64,000 nucleotides of DNA from Flavobacteriaceae bacterium CG2_30_31_66. Its GTDB lineage: Bacteria > Bacteroidota > Bacteroidia > Flavobacteriales > Flavobacteriaceae. Below, one piece after another: positions 36,132-45,632 of this stretch. Every line of letters begins with the position of its first letter. The first letter of the stretch is position 1. Under the pieces are notes generated by a model. That model had not been told where the DNA came from, searched no databases, and saw only the letters and a program-made list of their open reading frames with translations. A program made the translations under genes and the position numbers. Location of the stretch: the NCBI GenBank assembly GCA_001873065.1, contig MNYM01000009.1, positions 1 to 64,000 of the forward strand, given 5' to 3'.

Positions 36132-37181
36132 TTATTTTTTTATCAATTTTTTGGTGATTGAAAATTGATTTGAAGAAATTTTCACCAAATAAATTCCGGG
36201 TTTCAATGATGAAATATCTATTTGTGAATCTGTTGTATCAATTTTATCGGACAGCATTTGTTTTCCTAAAATTGAAGAAATTTGAACAGTTACAGTTTCA
36301 GTAGTTTTCAAATAAAGGGTATCGCCTTCTGCGGGATTTGGATAAAAAGTAAACTTATTTATTTCATTTAGAGAGATATTAAGTGTTCCCCATCTATCCT
36401 GTGGTTGTTGAGTTCCAGAAGGTGGATTTCCCCAAATTTTTGTTGCCAAAAAAGGATTGTCTATAAACGGATTTCTATTTCCTTGAGCATAGGTATTATT
36501 TAAATTTCCATGATAATTATTTCTTGTATCTTCAAATGAAGAAACAGGATCTTCTGCATTCCATTTAAGAAATAAATCAATCATATTGTCAGGAGTATTT
36601 GAATCACTACCAACACCAACTGCAGATGGCAAACAACGATCTCCATATCTCAAATACATATACATCATCATTCGTGCAATGTCACCTTTCCATTCGTCTC
36701 CAGGATACCAACCTCCAGATACATCACCAGAATTTCCAATGCCACTTGCAAATTTCTTACTTCCTCTTTGTCCATTGTACTGAACGTCAGAAGGTCTTAA
36801 ATGATGGGCATCTGATCCTGGACCAGTTGTGCCTAAATTTGGATTTCCGATTGATTTTGGATAGGTATGTTCTCTATTCCAATCTCCATTATTTCCTCCA
36901 TTATCATTAATTCCTCTTGTTTTGGATGTGGTTCCTGATGAACTATAACCATAAATTAGAATTACTTCAGATGAATTATTTGGGTTTACATCTGTTATTT
37001 TACAAACTTCCCAAATTTCAGAATATGATAAAAAGTTTTTGTGTGTGCTAATTATTTTGGCTGCTAAATCGTTTTTTAGGGCTATTCCATATTTAGTAAA
37101 ATCAATTCCGATATAGTAGTTTTGTTGTGAAAATATAGAAACTGATAAAACAGTGAATAAAAGTATTAGAAATTTTTTCAT
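36132..37181 (-). CDS. T9SS-secreted endonuclease I family nuclease
   Basis: An extracellular DNase/RNase of the EndA/NucM type. Signal MKKFLILLFTVLSVSIFSQ; the catalytic core is DWNREHTYPKSIG with the active-site His, then DAHHLRPSD and GDEWKGDIARMMMYMYLRYG. It ends with a type A sorting domain (FTFYPNPAEGDTLYL to KLIKK). Its ATG shares a base with the stop of the upstream paralogue (TAATG). The pair likely degrades environmental DNA for phosphorus and nucleotides. Confidence 0.9.
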   Translation of the reverse strand: MKKFLILLFTVLSVSIFSQQNYYIGIDFTKYGIALKNDLAAKIISTHKNFLSYSEIWEVCKITDVNPNNSSEVILIYGYSSSGTTSKTRGINDNGGNNGDWNREHTYPKSIGNPNLGTTGPGSDAHHLRPSDVQYNGQRGSKKFASGIGNSGDVSGGWYPGDEWKGDIARMMMYMYLRYGDRCLPSAVGVGSDSNTPDNMIDLFLKWNAEDPVSSFEDTRNNYHGNLNNTYAQGNRNPFIDNPFLATKIWGNPPSGTQQPQDRWGTLNISLNEINKFTFYPNPAEGDTLYLKTTETVTVQISSILGKQMLSDKIDTTDSQIDISSLKPGIYLVKISSNQFSITKKLIKK

Positions 37182-39310
37182 TATTCTTTTATGAATTTTG
37201 CGGCAAAGATACCATTTTCAGTAAATATTTTTATAAAATAAATTCCTTTTGATAAAAATTGAACATCCAATTGCGTTGAAAGATTTTTAAAAGAAAGTAC
37301 TTTTTTGCCAAGTGTATTGAAAATTTCTCCTGAAAAAATATTTTCAGTTGAAAAATTTTCAATTTTTAAGTATGATTTTACAGGATTAGGAGTTAGATAT
37401 ATTTTGAATTTTTCAAAAGAATTGATACTCAAAACAGAACTATGAGTTCCAATATCATCCACATTATCTTGAGGATACGTATCCCATTCATTATTGAGAT
37501 CAAAAGTTTTATTTGGTTTTGAAACTCCAGTTTTTCTGCGCAATGTTTTGTTTAATGCGAAATTGGCACTTCCTCCATTATAGGTTCCAATAACATCTAC
37601 TAAAACACCATCTTTGAACAATCCAACAGGATCATTTCCATTAAAATTGATAGGTGCTCCATAGTTATTTTCCTCTAAAACGGTTTGTAAAAAATCAGCT
37701 TCAGCTATTAATTTTTGAATATTTGAACTTCCATTGATAATGACATACACATCTTTTTTCAAAATAGTCCCTGATAATAGCAATTCATTCGACCAATCAT
37801 CTCCATCAATACCCCCATTTGTTTGTCTCTTGATACTAAATCCATTCAAATCAATATCAGCCTCAGTATTATTAACAATTTCTAAGGCTTTGTTGTTTGA
37901 TGAGCCTTCTACATATTCAGAGAAAAACAATTCGCTTGAGACTGCATTTTCAGCAGTTGTGCTTCCAATTGCTACAATTGAAAGTTCTGAAATATTATTT
38001 TTAGCGTCTTTTGCACGAATTTGAATATCATAGGAAGTGGATGCAGTTAAATTAGACACTGTAAAACTTGTTTCAGAAGTGGAGCCAATCAATACAGTAT
38101 CTACAAAAATGTCATAAGAAGTAACAGCTGTATTATCAGTGGATGCATTCCAAGAAACCACAAAAGAGGTTGTTGTTTGATTGCTGAAACTTATGTTTGT
38201 TGGGATACTTGGTGCTTCAGTATCTTCCAAAGTTTTTATTAAAACAACATTACTTTGTCCTGATTTGTTATTTGCAATATCTTTCGCCAACACAGAAATT
38301 GAGTAATTTGTGTTAGAATTTAAACCCGTAATTGTTTTTGAAGTTTGAGCTGTATTTGTATATAAATTTCCATTGACAAAAATATCATAACTTGTTACAG
38401 CAACATTATCAGTAGCTGCTGACCAAGACAAATTCAAAGAAAAAGTAGTGATATTATTGGCAACTAAATTTGTTGGAACTGAAGGAACTTCAACATCTGA
38501 ACTAGTATAAATTCCCCACAAATCCTCAGCTTCAGGCCCGCCCCAGATTCTGGTTGCCAAACGTGGATTATCGATAAAAGGATTTCTATTTCCTTGTGCT
38601 TCTGGATTGTTGGTATTTTCGTGATAGGTATTTCGTTGTTTTTCAAAATCAGAAACAGGGTCTTCAACATTCCATTTTAAGAATAAATCAATCATATCAT
38701 CAGGGGTATTTGCACTGCTTCCTAAACCAACATTGGTAGGCAAACAACGATTTCCATAACGCATATACATATACATCATCATTCGTGCAATGTCACCTTT
38801 CCATTCGTCTCCAGGAAACCAACCTCCACTGGATACTCCAGAAGCTACGCCTATTCCATTGGCAAATTTGGTATTTCCTCTTGAGGAATTTTTTTGAAAA
38901 TCAGAAGGTCTTAAATGATGAGCATCAGCTCCAGGACCAGCTTCGCCCAAATTGGGTGTTCCTAATGAGCGTGAATATACATGTTCGCGATTCCAATCGC
39001 CAACGGAACCTCCATTTAAATCGATTCCACGAAATTTATCATTTGTTACATCGCCATCTAACCCATTTTCCCAGCCATACATCAACAAAACTTGTGATGG
39101 ATTTGTTGGATTTACATCTGTAGCTTTACTGGCATTCCAAATTTGGTCATAAAATAAAGTTCTTGTATGCGTATTGATAATTTTCACTGCCAATTCCTCT
39201 TTCAAAGTGACCCCTGTCAAATTCAAATTTACGTCGTTATAATATGCTTGTTGGGAAAATAGTTGCAATGAAAATACTAAAAATAATAAAAAAGCAAAAC
39301 GAATATTCAT
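37181..39310 (-). CDS. T9SS-secreted endonuclease I with FN3 and lamin-tail domains
   Basis: The 709-residue protein begins with a signal (MNIRFAFLLFLVFSLQLFSQ) and an endonuclease I domain (DWNREHVYSRSLG, DAHHLRPSD, GDEWKGDIARMMMYMYMRYG). Two fibronectin type III domains follow (PSVPTNLVANNITTFSLNLS and PSIPTNISFSNQTTTSFVVS), then a lamin-tail domain (LFFSEYVEGSSNNKALEIVN) and a type A sorting domain (IYLTPNPVKSYLKI). It is encoded just upstream of, and overlapping with, a shorter paralogue. The extra domains probably mediate attachment to a surface or matrix. Confidence 0.9.
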   Translation of the reverse strand: MNIRFAFLLFLVFSLQLFSQQAYYNDVNLNLTGVTLKEELAVKIINTHTRTLFYDQIWNASKATDVNPTNPSQVLLMYGWENGLDGDVTNDKFRGIDLNGGSVGDWNREHVYSRSLGTPNLGEAGPGADAHHLRPSDFQKNSSRGNTKFANGIGVASGVSSGGWFPGDEWKGDIARMMMYMYMRYGNRCLPTNVGLGSSANTPDDMIDLFLKWNVEDPVSDFEKQRNTYHENTNNPEAQGNRNPFIDNPRLATRIWGGPEAEDLWGIYTSSDVEVPSVPTNLVANNITTFSLNLSWSAATDNVAVTSYDIFVNGNLYTNTAQTSKTITGLNSNTNYSISVLAKDIANNKSGQSNVVLIKTLEDTEAPSIPTNISFSNQTTTSFVVSWNASTDNTAVTSYDIFVDTVLIGSTSETSFTVSNLTASTSYDIQIRAKDAKNNISELSIVAIGSTTAENAVSSELFFSEYVEGSSNNKALEIVNNTEADIDLNGFSIKRQTNGGIDGDDWSNELLLSGTILKKDVYVIINGSSNIQKLIAEADFLQTVLEENNYGAPINFNGNDPVGLFKDGVLVDVIGTYNGGSANFALNKTLRRKTGVSKPNKTFDLNNEWDTYPQDNVDDIGTHSSVLSINSFEKFKIYLTPNPVKSYLKIENFSTENIFSGEIFNTLGKKVLSFKNLSTQLDVQFLSKGIYFIKIFTENGIFAAKFIKE

Positions 39311-39385
39311 TTTAAGAATTTTGGGTTAACGAAAAATCGTGTCCTTTTTCTAAGCAATTGTTTTACAAGAAAATCGTGTAAAACC

Positions 39386-40597
39386 TTATTTTTTTTCTAG
39401 TAGCGCCATATAAAATCCGTCAAAACCTGAAAGATGTGCGTAAATATTGCTATCTTTTACAAAAGTAAAACTTTTTCCAGCTTCGGATGTTAAGAAAAGG
39501 TCAACTTGTTGGCGATTTTCAGAAGGTAAAATAGAGCAAGTTGCATACACCATTTTGCCGCCGGGTTTTACCATTTTGGAGTAATTTTGTAGAATTTCTT
39601 GCTGTGTTTTTTTGATTTCATCAATAAATTCGGGTTGCAATTTCCACTTAGAATCTGGATTTCTGCGCAAAACTCCCAAACCAGAGCAAGGTGCATCAAT
39701 CAGGACTCTATCTGCTTTTTCATGCAGTTTTTTGATGACTTTGGTAGAGTCAATCACACGCAAATCGATGTTATGCGCTTTGTTTCTGCGAGCTCTAATT
39801 TTTAATTTTTTGAGCTTACTTTCATAAATATCCATTGCAATGATTTGCCCTTTGTTTTGCATCAAAGCAGCCAAATGCAAGGTTTTTCCTCCTGCACCAG
39901 CACAAGCATCTACTACTTTCATCCCTGGTTCAACCTCTAAATATGCAGCTACCAATTGCGAAGAAGCATCTTGCACTTCAAACAAACCTTCGTGAAAAGA
40001 TTCAGTGACAAAAACATTGGCTCTTTCCTCCAATTTTAATGCATTTGGGTAATTAGGAATAGGCTCTGTTTCGATGTTTTCAACTTTCAATTTTCGCTGC
40101 AACATTTCTTTGGTAGTGTTCAACGTATTGGTTCGTAAAACTACATCTGCTTGTTTGTTGAGGGCAGCAATTTCTTTAGTCCAAATTTCTTCGCCCAATT
40201 CTTGCACACCCAATTCATCCATCCAATCAGGAATGGATTCACGATATTTTCGGATTTTTGACAATTCGTCAAATTTCCCTTTGATTCTTCTCAAAGGCAC
40301 GTCCCCAATTTGATTCCAATCAGGTAATGGAATTCCTCTCAAAACACACCACACAGAAAATAATCGCCAAATATTATCACGATCATAAGGTACTTTTACT
40401 TCGGCAATTTCAGCGTATAAACGGTTCCAACGAACGATGTCATAAATGGTTTCTGCCACAAATTTGCGGTCTCTTGCACCCCAACGTTTGTCTCTTTGCA
40501 AGGCTTTTTCAACAGCTTTGTCAGCATAAACGCCTTCATTAAAAATATCTCTGATGCTGTCTATAACTGCAAAGGTTAAGTTTCTGTGTAATCTCAT
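39386..40597 (-). CDS. RsmB/NOP-family rRNA cytosine-C5 methyltransferase
   Basis: A SAM-dependent RNA m5C methyltransferase of 403 residues. An N-terminal NusB-like helical part (residues 1-140) is followed by the Rossmann core: VVDACAGAGGKTLHLAALM, IIAMDIYESKLKKL, DAPCSGLGVLRRNPD with the release Cys, and VYATCSILPSENRQQV with the catalytic Cys. It probably modifies 16S rRNA like RsmB, though the exact target is inferred from family. It is monocistronic. The 258 bases downstream of its promoter region hold one hairpin and no gene. Confidence 0.88.
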   Translation of the reverse strand: MRLHRNLTFAVIDSIRDIFNEGVYADKAVEKALQRDKRWGARDRKFVAETIYDIVRWNRLYAEIAEVKVPYDRDNIWRLFSVWCVLRGIPLPDWNQIGDVPLRRIKGKFDELSKIRKYRESIPDWMDELGVQELGEEIWTKEIAALNKQADVVLRTNTLNTTKEMLQRKLKVENIETEPIPNYPNALKLEERANVFVTESFHEGLFEVQDASSQLVAAYLEVEPGMKVVDACAGAGGKTLHLAALMQNKGQIIAMDIYESKLKKLKIRARRNKAHNIDLRVIDSTKVIKKLHEKADRVLIDAPCSGLGVLRRNPDSKWKLQPEFIDEIKKTQQEILQNYSKMVKPGGKMVYATCSILPSENRQQVDLFLTSEAGKSFTFVKDSNIYAHLSGFDGFYMALLEKK

Positions 40598-40771
40598 GGT
40601 TTTAGTTAAACGGCAACAAAGTTACAAAATAGCTAGTTGAAGTTAATGTAAAAAAAGAAGGGAATTGTGAAAAGGGCAAAACACATTCATTAGGACAATT
40701 TAGAATCTTGATGGAATAATTAAAATGCAGAGAATTTGCACAATATGTAGGATAAGTGTGTAAGGAATATT

Positions 40772-40825
40772 ATCAATAAAAAAATCGGATTATCTAAAGT
40801 TATAAAATCGGATTTTTTTATTGAT
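40772..40825 (-). terminator. Hairpin downstream of the decayed T9SS region
   Basis: ATCAATAAAAAAATC at 40772-40786 and GATTTTTTTATTGAT at 40811-40825 are perfect inverted repeats (15 bp) around a 24-base loop. On the minus strand it lies just past the small pseudogene and likely once terminated it. Confidence 0.55.
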
Positions 40826-40855
40826 TATAGTTTTATATGTAATTAATGAGTTTTG

Positions 40856-41050
40856 TTAAAATCCGCTTCCTAGCGCTGCAAGACTCTGTGCCTGTGCCTT
40901 TTTAGGAATCAAAATTAAATAGGTTTTTAATGCAGTTAAAGCAGCATATTTTCCGTAAGTACCTATCTTTTTGAAAGCTTCTTAACGTGTGATTTCTTCT
41001 GTGTTTTTATCTTGATTTTTTATGTGTATTGTATTTTTTAAGTGATTCAA
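40856..41050 (-). pseudogene. Small T9SS-satellite protein, internal stop
   Basis: One open frame reads TTG-initiated NHLKNTIHIKNQDKNTEEITR, stop (TAA at 40982-40984), then EAFKKIGTYGKYAALTALKT and ends KKAQAQSLAALGSGF. From memory, short proteins of this form (ITRREAFKK, a hydrophobic stretch, AQAQS, and a PG/GSGF end) sit directly downstream of large T9SS cargo genes in flavobacteria. Here it follows the broken T9SS gene by one base and carries one nonsense codon. The function of intact relatives is not known to me. Confidence 0.65.
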
Positions 41051-41051
41051 A

Positions 41052-41933
41052 TTATTCTAAAACTATTTTTTTGTTCAATTTGCCAGTAGCTGTTTCTAGC
41101 TGAATGATGTACATTCCTGTGGCTAATTTTGGCAATGAAATGTCTTTCACTCCACTTGAACTAAATGAAGTTTGCATCACTTGTTTTCCTAAAATGCTTT
41201 ACATTTTTACATTCGCATTTCCTGATGGCAATCCTACTACTCTTAGAGTATTGTGGTTCATTGCATAGATATTGGTGTTTGTAAAGAAACATCATCAGTA
41301 TTCAATACTCCTGAAGCTTTGGTGTGTAAAAAGAAAACTCCTGTTCCGTTTAAAGCATCATTCAAGGTTACTTTGTATGAAGAGTTTGCTTCGTCTAAAC
41401 GAGTTATGGTGTTTGTCAATCTGTCTTCTAAAAATACTTTCAAATCATTTGGCAAGTTTAATGCTTCAGCAGTAAATGTGATTTCTTTTCCAGCAGCAGC
41501 TTTGATTCCCAGAGGAACAATCATCGTTTCCATTTCTGAAATTGGCAATGATTGTATTTGGAATTTTTTAGCTTCATTATTTTCTGCTAAATTGGTAAAC
41601 ACATCTTCTGAATTTTCAATTCCTCCAAAAGTTTCACCATCAAAACCATTGTCAAAACCTTTGGTAACATTATCTAAATAATACATTTTCGCAAATCTAT
41701 TATTTGAACCATCTGTCATGTTTACTATGATTTCAGTTTTTGAGGTTTTTTGGAATGTACCTCCTTTAGAAGCTTGGTATGATTCTGCAATGTTTAGGTT
41801 TGTTCCGTTTGAAGATATTTCAAAAAATCCTTGAGTTGGAGCTAACACAAATGCATCAACAATAACTTTCGTTTCATAATTTTCGGTTGCTTGGTTCCAA
41901 ACTCAAATAGTTTCTGAAACTAAATTTGCAGGT
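41052..41933 (-). pseudogene. Remnant of a large T9SS cargo protein
   Basis: Only the C-terminal part remains. An internal TGA interrupts LVSETI-stop-VWNQATENYETKV; the 196-codon stretch from 41848 (LAPTQGFFEISSNGT to VSLQTPISMQ) is intact, and a frameshift then separates it from the sorting domain. In that domain (NHNTLRVVGLPSGNANVKM, stop, SILGKQVMQTS, LATGMYIIQLETATGKLNKK) a second stop occurs. Thus two nonsense codons and one frameshift are present. The upstream end is cut at about 41930, where a piece of manA begins on the other strand. Confidence 0.8.
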
Positions 41934-42296
41934 GTAGATGCTAAAACAGGAAAAGAACGTGAATTGCACAATGATTTGGCTTTGGATGTGATTACTTTTA
42001 AAGTAGCAAATAGCTATAAAACAAACTACGAAACCAAAGAAAATGACAGTAATAAGTTGATTCACAGAGCCTATTTCAAATCAAATGTGTTGATTGTATC
42101 AGATGCTATTTCTAAAGATTATTCTCAAATTGACACTTTCGTAATCTACATTTGTACAGAAGTTTTTGTGAAAGTTCTATTAGAAAACAAAGAATATGAA
42201 CTTGCCATGGGCGAAACCATTTTGATTCCTGCAAGTATTAAAAAATTGGAGTTAGTGCCTGAAAAGAAATCTAAATTGTTAGAGGTTTATTTATAA
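41934..42296 (+). pseudogene. manA: 3' fragment of mannose-6-phosphate isomerase (class I)
   Basis: The frame VDAKTGKERELHNDLALDVI to ETILIPASIKKLELVPEKK, ending LLEVYL, corresponds to the C-terminal third of a class I ManA cupin. The zinc-binding N-terminal parts are missing: upstream of 41934 the sequence belongs to the T9SS remnant in the opposite strand. An ATG exists at 41964, but the resulting 110-residue piece lacks the active site, so it is called a fragment. A clean terminator follows. Confidence 0.75.
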
Positions 42297-42300
42297 AAAA

Positions 42301-42320
42301 AGTCCTGTATTTACAGGACT
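42301..42320. terminator. Bidirectional terminator between manA fragment and GH35 gene
   Basis: AGTCCTGTA (42301-42309) pairs with TACAGGACT (42312-42320) with a two-base loop, A-run before and T-run after. It serves both converging units. Confidence 0.9.
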
Positions 42321-42340
42321 TTTTTTACATGTTCTTAAAA

Positions 42341-43993
42341 TTATCTCTTATATAAAACCACTTTATACACTCCAGGAGTTGTTACCACTTGTTTTGTTGC
42401 AGGAGAATACGCATCAGGTTCACCTTCTTTTTTGGTGATTGTTTCAATTTCTTTTTCGGTTTCAAAAACGCGTCCAAAAACCCTCAATCGTGAGTTATGA
42501 AACGTTTCATCGCCATTTAACATTCTTGTTGAAATCCATTTTTCATTTTCATACGTTCCTTCAAAAACCTGTCCTATATACCCAATTTTATTTTTAATTT
42601 CAGAAGTAAAATACACAGATAAATTCATTCCAATGACAATAAATTCATTTTCATTTGTTTGAATGATGATTCCGAAAGAGGGTTCATTTGGCTTTTCATA
42701 CATTACTTTTACTTTGTAATCACCCAAATAAAAATCGTTATAATTTTCAGTTCCTTCTTTTAAAACAGCAACCATTTTTCCTGTTCCTTGGTATTTTTTA
42801 ATCAAATGTTGAACTTCATTTAACACTTCATACGACTTTGTAAATACAAAATTATTTGCAGCATCTTCAATTCCGAATGGAGAAAAACAAATGGCATCAT
42901 GTTGTCCAAAAGCATAAAAAGCTCTTCCAACTTCTGCCTTTGATTCAGGAATCAAAAGAGGATTATCATCTCTGTGATACATGGAAACAATTTCTTTAAA
43001 ATTATCCAAATAAATATCTGGAGATTGAATATCGATATCAGGAGCAGCAGCTTTCCAAATATCAATAACTCTTGAAACTGGCCCTCCATTTGGATACACT
43101 CCTGGCAAATCATCTGGTTTTTGAACAATCCAAGAATTTACCATCATTGGAAGATTGTACGCTGTTCTGCCAGCTTTTGCCACAGTATTAATGTAAGTTG
43201 CATATTGCCAAGTGGTAAAAATGGATTTAGATTCTGGGGTATTTCCAAAAACTTCTTTCCAAGTGCCAGCAATTTTGAAATTTGTTTTTGACCAAGCATT
43301 TTTTACAAAAGCATCTAAACTGTTTTTGTTTTTTTGAAGGTACGTAAGCAATTCTTTCGGAACTTTTTGCTCAAAAAGATTCAGTGATATTTCATTGTAA
43401 TCAATGTCTTGAAACATGCCAACTTCATTTTGAGGCTGCACTAAAATAACTGTTTGGTTTGTGTCAACTTCTTTGATATGTTTCATTAAAACTGCAAATG
43501 CTTTTGCATCTGCAATTTTAGTTGCCTCACAAAAAGGAGATAAGGTTTCAATTTCCAATCCATCTTTCGTTTTCACTCTAAAAAAACGTTTGGTATCTTT
43601 TTTTACCCACATTGGTGCATAACTTGATTCGCCATTTTTCCAACTAGCAAACCATAATAAACAAACTTTGAGATTGTTTTCTTGGGCATTTTTCATGATT
43701 TCATTGACCAATGTAAAATCATAAACACCTTCTTCTGGTTCAAATTGTTCCCAAGCCAAAGTGACAAAAACCGAATTCAAATTCATTTTTTTGAGCTTAG
43801 GAAACAGTGGTTTCATAAACTCAACTGTGGATGCAGAAGAATTATGAATTTCGCCAGCAATCATCAAAAATGGTTTGTTATGAACCATTAATTGTGTCGC
43901 TTTTCCAACCTTTTTTAAATGTGGAATGTTATTTTGTGAATACGATTTGAATGAGAAAATTAGAACTAGAACAAGAATATTTAATGTTTTCAT
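42341..43993 (-). CDS. GH35-type beta-galactosidase with DUF5597 C-terminal domain
   Basis: A secreted or periplasmic glycosidase of 550 residues. The signal is MKTLNILVLVLIFSFKSYSQ. The (beta/alpha)8 barrel shows FLMIAGEIHNSSAST, TLAWEQFEPEEGVYDF, the acid/base Glu190 in LVQPQNEVGMF, and the nucleophile Glu350 in LLIPESKAEVGR. The C-terminal part resembles DUF5597, found in Cellvibrio-type GH35 beta-galactosidases that act on xyloglucan or pectic side chains. It is the only intact catalytic gene of the surrounding utilisation locus. Confidence 0.82.
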   Translation of the reverse strand: MKTLNILVLVLIFSFKSYSQNNIPHLKKVGKATQLMVHNKPFLMIAGEIHNSSASTVEFMKPLFPKLKKMNLNSVFVTLAWEQFEPEEGVYDFTLVNEIMKNAQENNLKVCLLWFASWKNGESSYAPMWVKKDTKRFFRVKTKDGLEIETLSPFCEATKIADAKAFAVLMKHIKEVDTNQTVILVQPQNEVGMFQDIDYNEISLNLFEQKVPKELLTYLQKNKNSLDAFVKNAWSKTNFKIAGTWKEVFGNTPESKSIFTTWQYATYINTVAKAGRTAYNLPMMVNSWIVQKPDDLPGVYPNGGPVSRVIDIWKAAAPDIDIQSPDIYLDNFKEIVSMYHRDDNPLLIPESKAEVGRAFYAFGQHDAICFSPFGIEDAANNFVFTKSYEVLNEVQHLIKKYQGTGKMVAVLKEGTENYNDFYLGDYKVKVMYEKPNEPSFGIIIQTNENEFIVIGMNLSVYFTSEIKNKIGYIGQVFEGTYENEKWISTRMLNGDETFHNSRLRVFGRVFETEKEIETITKKEGEPDAYSPATKQVVTTPGVYKVVLYKR

Positions 43994-44094
43994 AAGTTTT
44001 AAATGAAATGTATGAATATTGATTTTTTTTGAAAAAAGTAAAGCTCATAATGAATGATGAGCTTTACTTATATTTATAGAATCAAAATGGATTT

Positions 44095-44690
44095 TTAATT
44101 AAAAAGTACTTTATAATTTCCAGTACCTTCTTTCGAAGTGATTTTCACAAAATAAAGGCCTTTTTTAGGAATGCTATTTTGAGAAATTTTCCCATTGATT
44201 GTTTCTTTTAAAATTTGAGCTCCTTTCAAATCAAATACATATAACGTGGCATTTTGCAACTCGTTAGTAAATTGAATGCGACCATCTTGTGAGATAAAAG
44301 CACGATTTGTTAGTTTTTCAAATGTATTGGTATTCAAAACAGAGGATGAAGCAATATAAACATTGTCATAATAAATTGATTTTGCTTCGCCAGCTGCAGG
44401 ATACAACTGAATTTTAGTGATATTTTGACCTGCATAGGTTGATAAATCTAAGCTAACTTCATTCCAACCAGTTGCAGCATTTACATGATGTGCAGGATCA
44501 GAACCGCTAATTTGCACAAAACTTCCAGAAGTACTTAAATCCATTCTCAACTGCCAATTTGCAGCAGCATTAGGATTGTAAAATGAAATGAAAAATTTAT
44601 CTCCAGTTTTCACAGTATAACCTGTTGGGAAAAACTGCGTTTCTTGCCAACCTGAAGCGCCCGTATTTTGAAGAACAATAACTTCCTGGA
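44095..44690 (-). pseudogene. C-terminal remnant of a secreted T9SS protein with carbohydrate-binding-like domain
   Basis: The piece VIVLQNTGASGWQETQFFPT, LRMDLSTSGSFVQISG, GWNEVSLDLSTYAGQNITKI, YYDNVYI looks like a jelly-roll carbohydrate-binding domain, then a type A sorting domain (GRIQFTNELQNATLYVFDLK to GNYKVLFN). No start or catalytic region remains; upstream of about 44690 the DNA is susC. The apparent ATG at 44715 lies within susC sequence read out of frame. The carbohydrate-binding label is by eye. Confidence 0.75.
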
Positions 44691-45532
44691 TTTCCAGAAG
44701 TCTGAACGACATCAACGCCGGTCAACTGCCCTGCTAACCCTTCTTCAAAACTGGCAATAGGAGAACTTAATAGATCCTTAGATTTTATAGTGGAAACTGA
44801 ATTTGCTACTTTTTCAATGTTTTGAGAGCCATAACCAACCACAACAATTTCCTCTAATTGACTGGAGTCTTCTTTTAATACAATCTCAAAAAAAGTTTCT
44901 TTTCCCACAACAACTTCGTTGTTTGAATACCCTAAAAAGGAAACTACGATAATGGAGGTTTCACTTTCTACATCCAAAATAAATTTTCCATTAAAATCGG
45001 TTTCTGTGCCTTTCAAAGTTCCTTTTATGACAATGCTTGCACCTGGTAAAGGATTTTTATTTTCATCAATAATAATTCCTGAAATCTTTATTTGTTGTGT
45101 ATTTATAATCGAATTTGTTGAAATAGAGACTTCTTGATTTTTAGGTATTAAGATAATTTGTTTACCATTTAATGAAAATCCAATTTTTGTATTCGCAAAT
45201 AATTTCTTTAAAACATCCGAAAGTTCTTCCTTAGTTGCTTTGATAGATACATTTTTTTTGTAATCTACATCCTTGTCTTTAAAAACAAATTTATAATCAG
45301 TTATCGATTCAATTTTATTAAAAACAGTTTCAAGACTTACGTTTTCATAATCTAACGAGACCAATGTTTTTTGTGCATAAGTCCCGTTAGCTTGAAGCTG
45401 AAATAGAGAAATCATTAACAATAATGTAGTAATTCTCATTTTTATATTGAGATTAAATAGAAGAGAATGGTGCGTTCTTTTCTTTATTACTTTTTTCATA
45501 TTTTTGTGTTGAATTTTGGGTGATTGATTCAT
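44680..45532 (-). pseudogene. 5' remnant of a SusC/RagA TonB-dependent receptor
   Basis: The intact front of a SusC protein: signal region (ending FQLQANGTYA), STN domain (SLETVFNKIESITDYKFVFK, about residues 60-105) that talks to FecR, a carboxypeptidase-regulatory-like domain (ISGIIIDENKNPLPGASIVI) and the beginning of the plug (EEIVVVGYGSQNIEKVANSV to GVDVVQTSGNPGS). At about 44690 the sequence switches to an unrelated downstream gene and the frame ends at 44597. About 700 residues, including the whole barrel, are gone, and no susD follows. An internal start at 45499 is possible. Confidence 0.88.
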
Positions 45533-45632
45533 TTTGTCACCATTTTATATCGAAAGGTGCTGCAACATCTTTCGATTTTTTTGTTTTAAAAACAAAGTGA
45601 CTTTTTAAAAATGTTTTTTTAGTTCATCTGAT

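Noticed and set aside
36599..39152. Plus-strand frames of 65-112 codons opposite the endonuclease genes
   Set aside because: They are antisense shadows arising in the two similar catalytic domains; no motifs of their own.
41964..42296. A stand-alone 110-residue cupin gene
   Set aside because: Homology to ManA begins before the ATG and the zinc site is missing, so it is better called a gene fragment.
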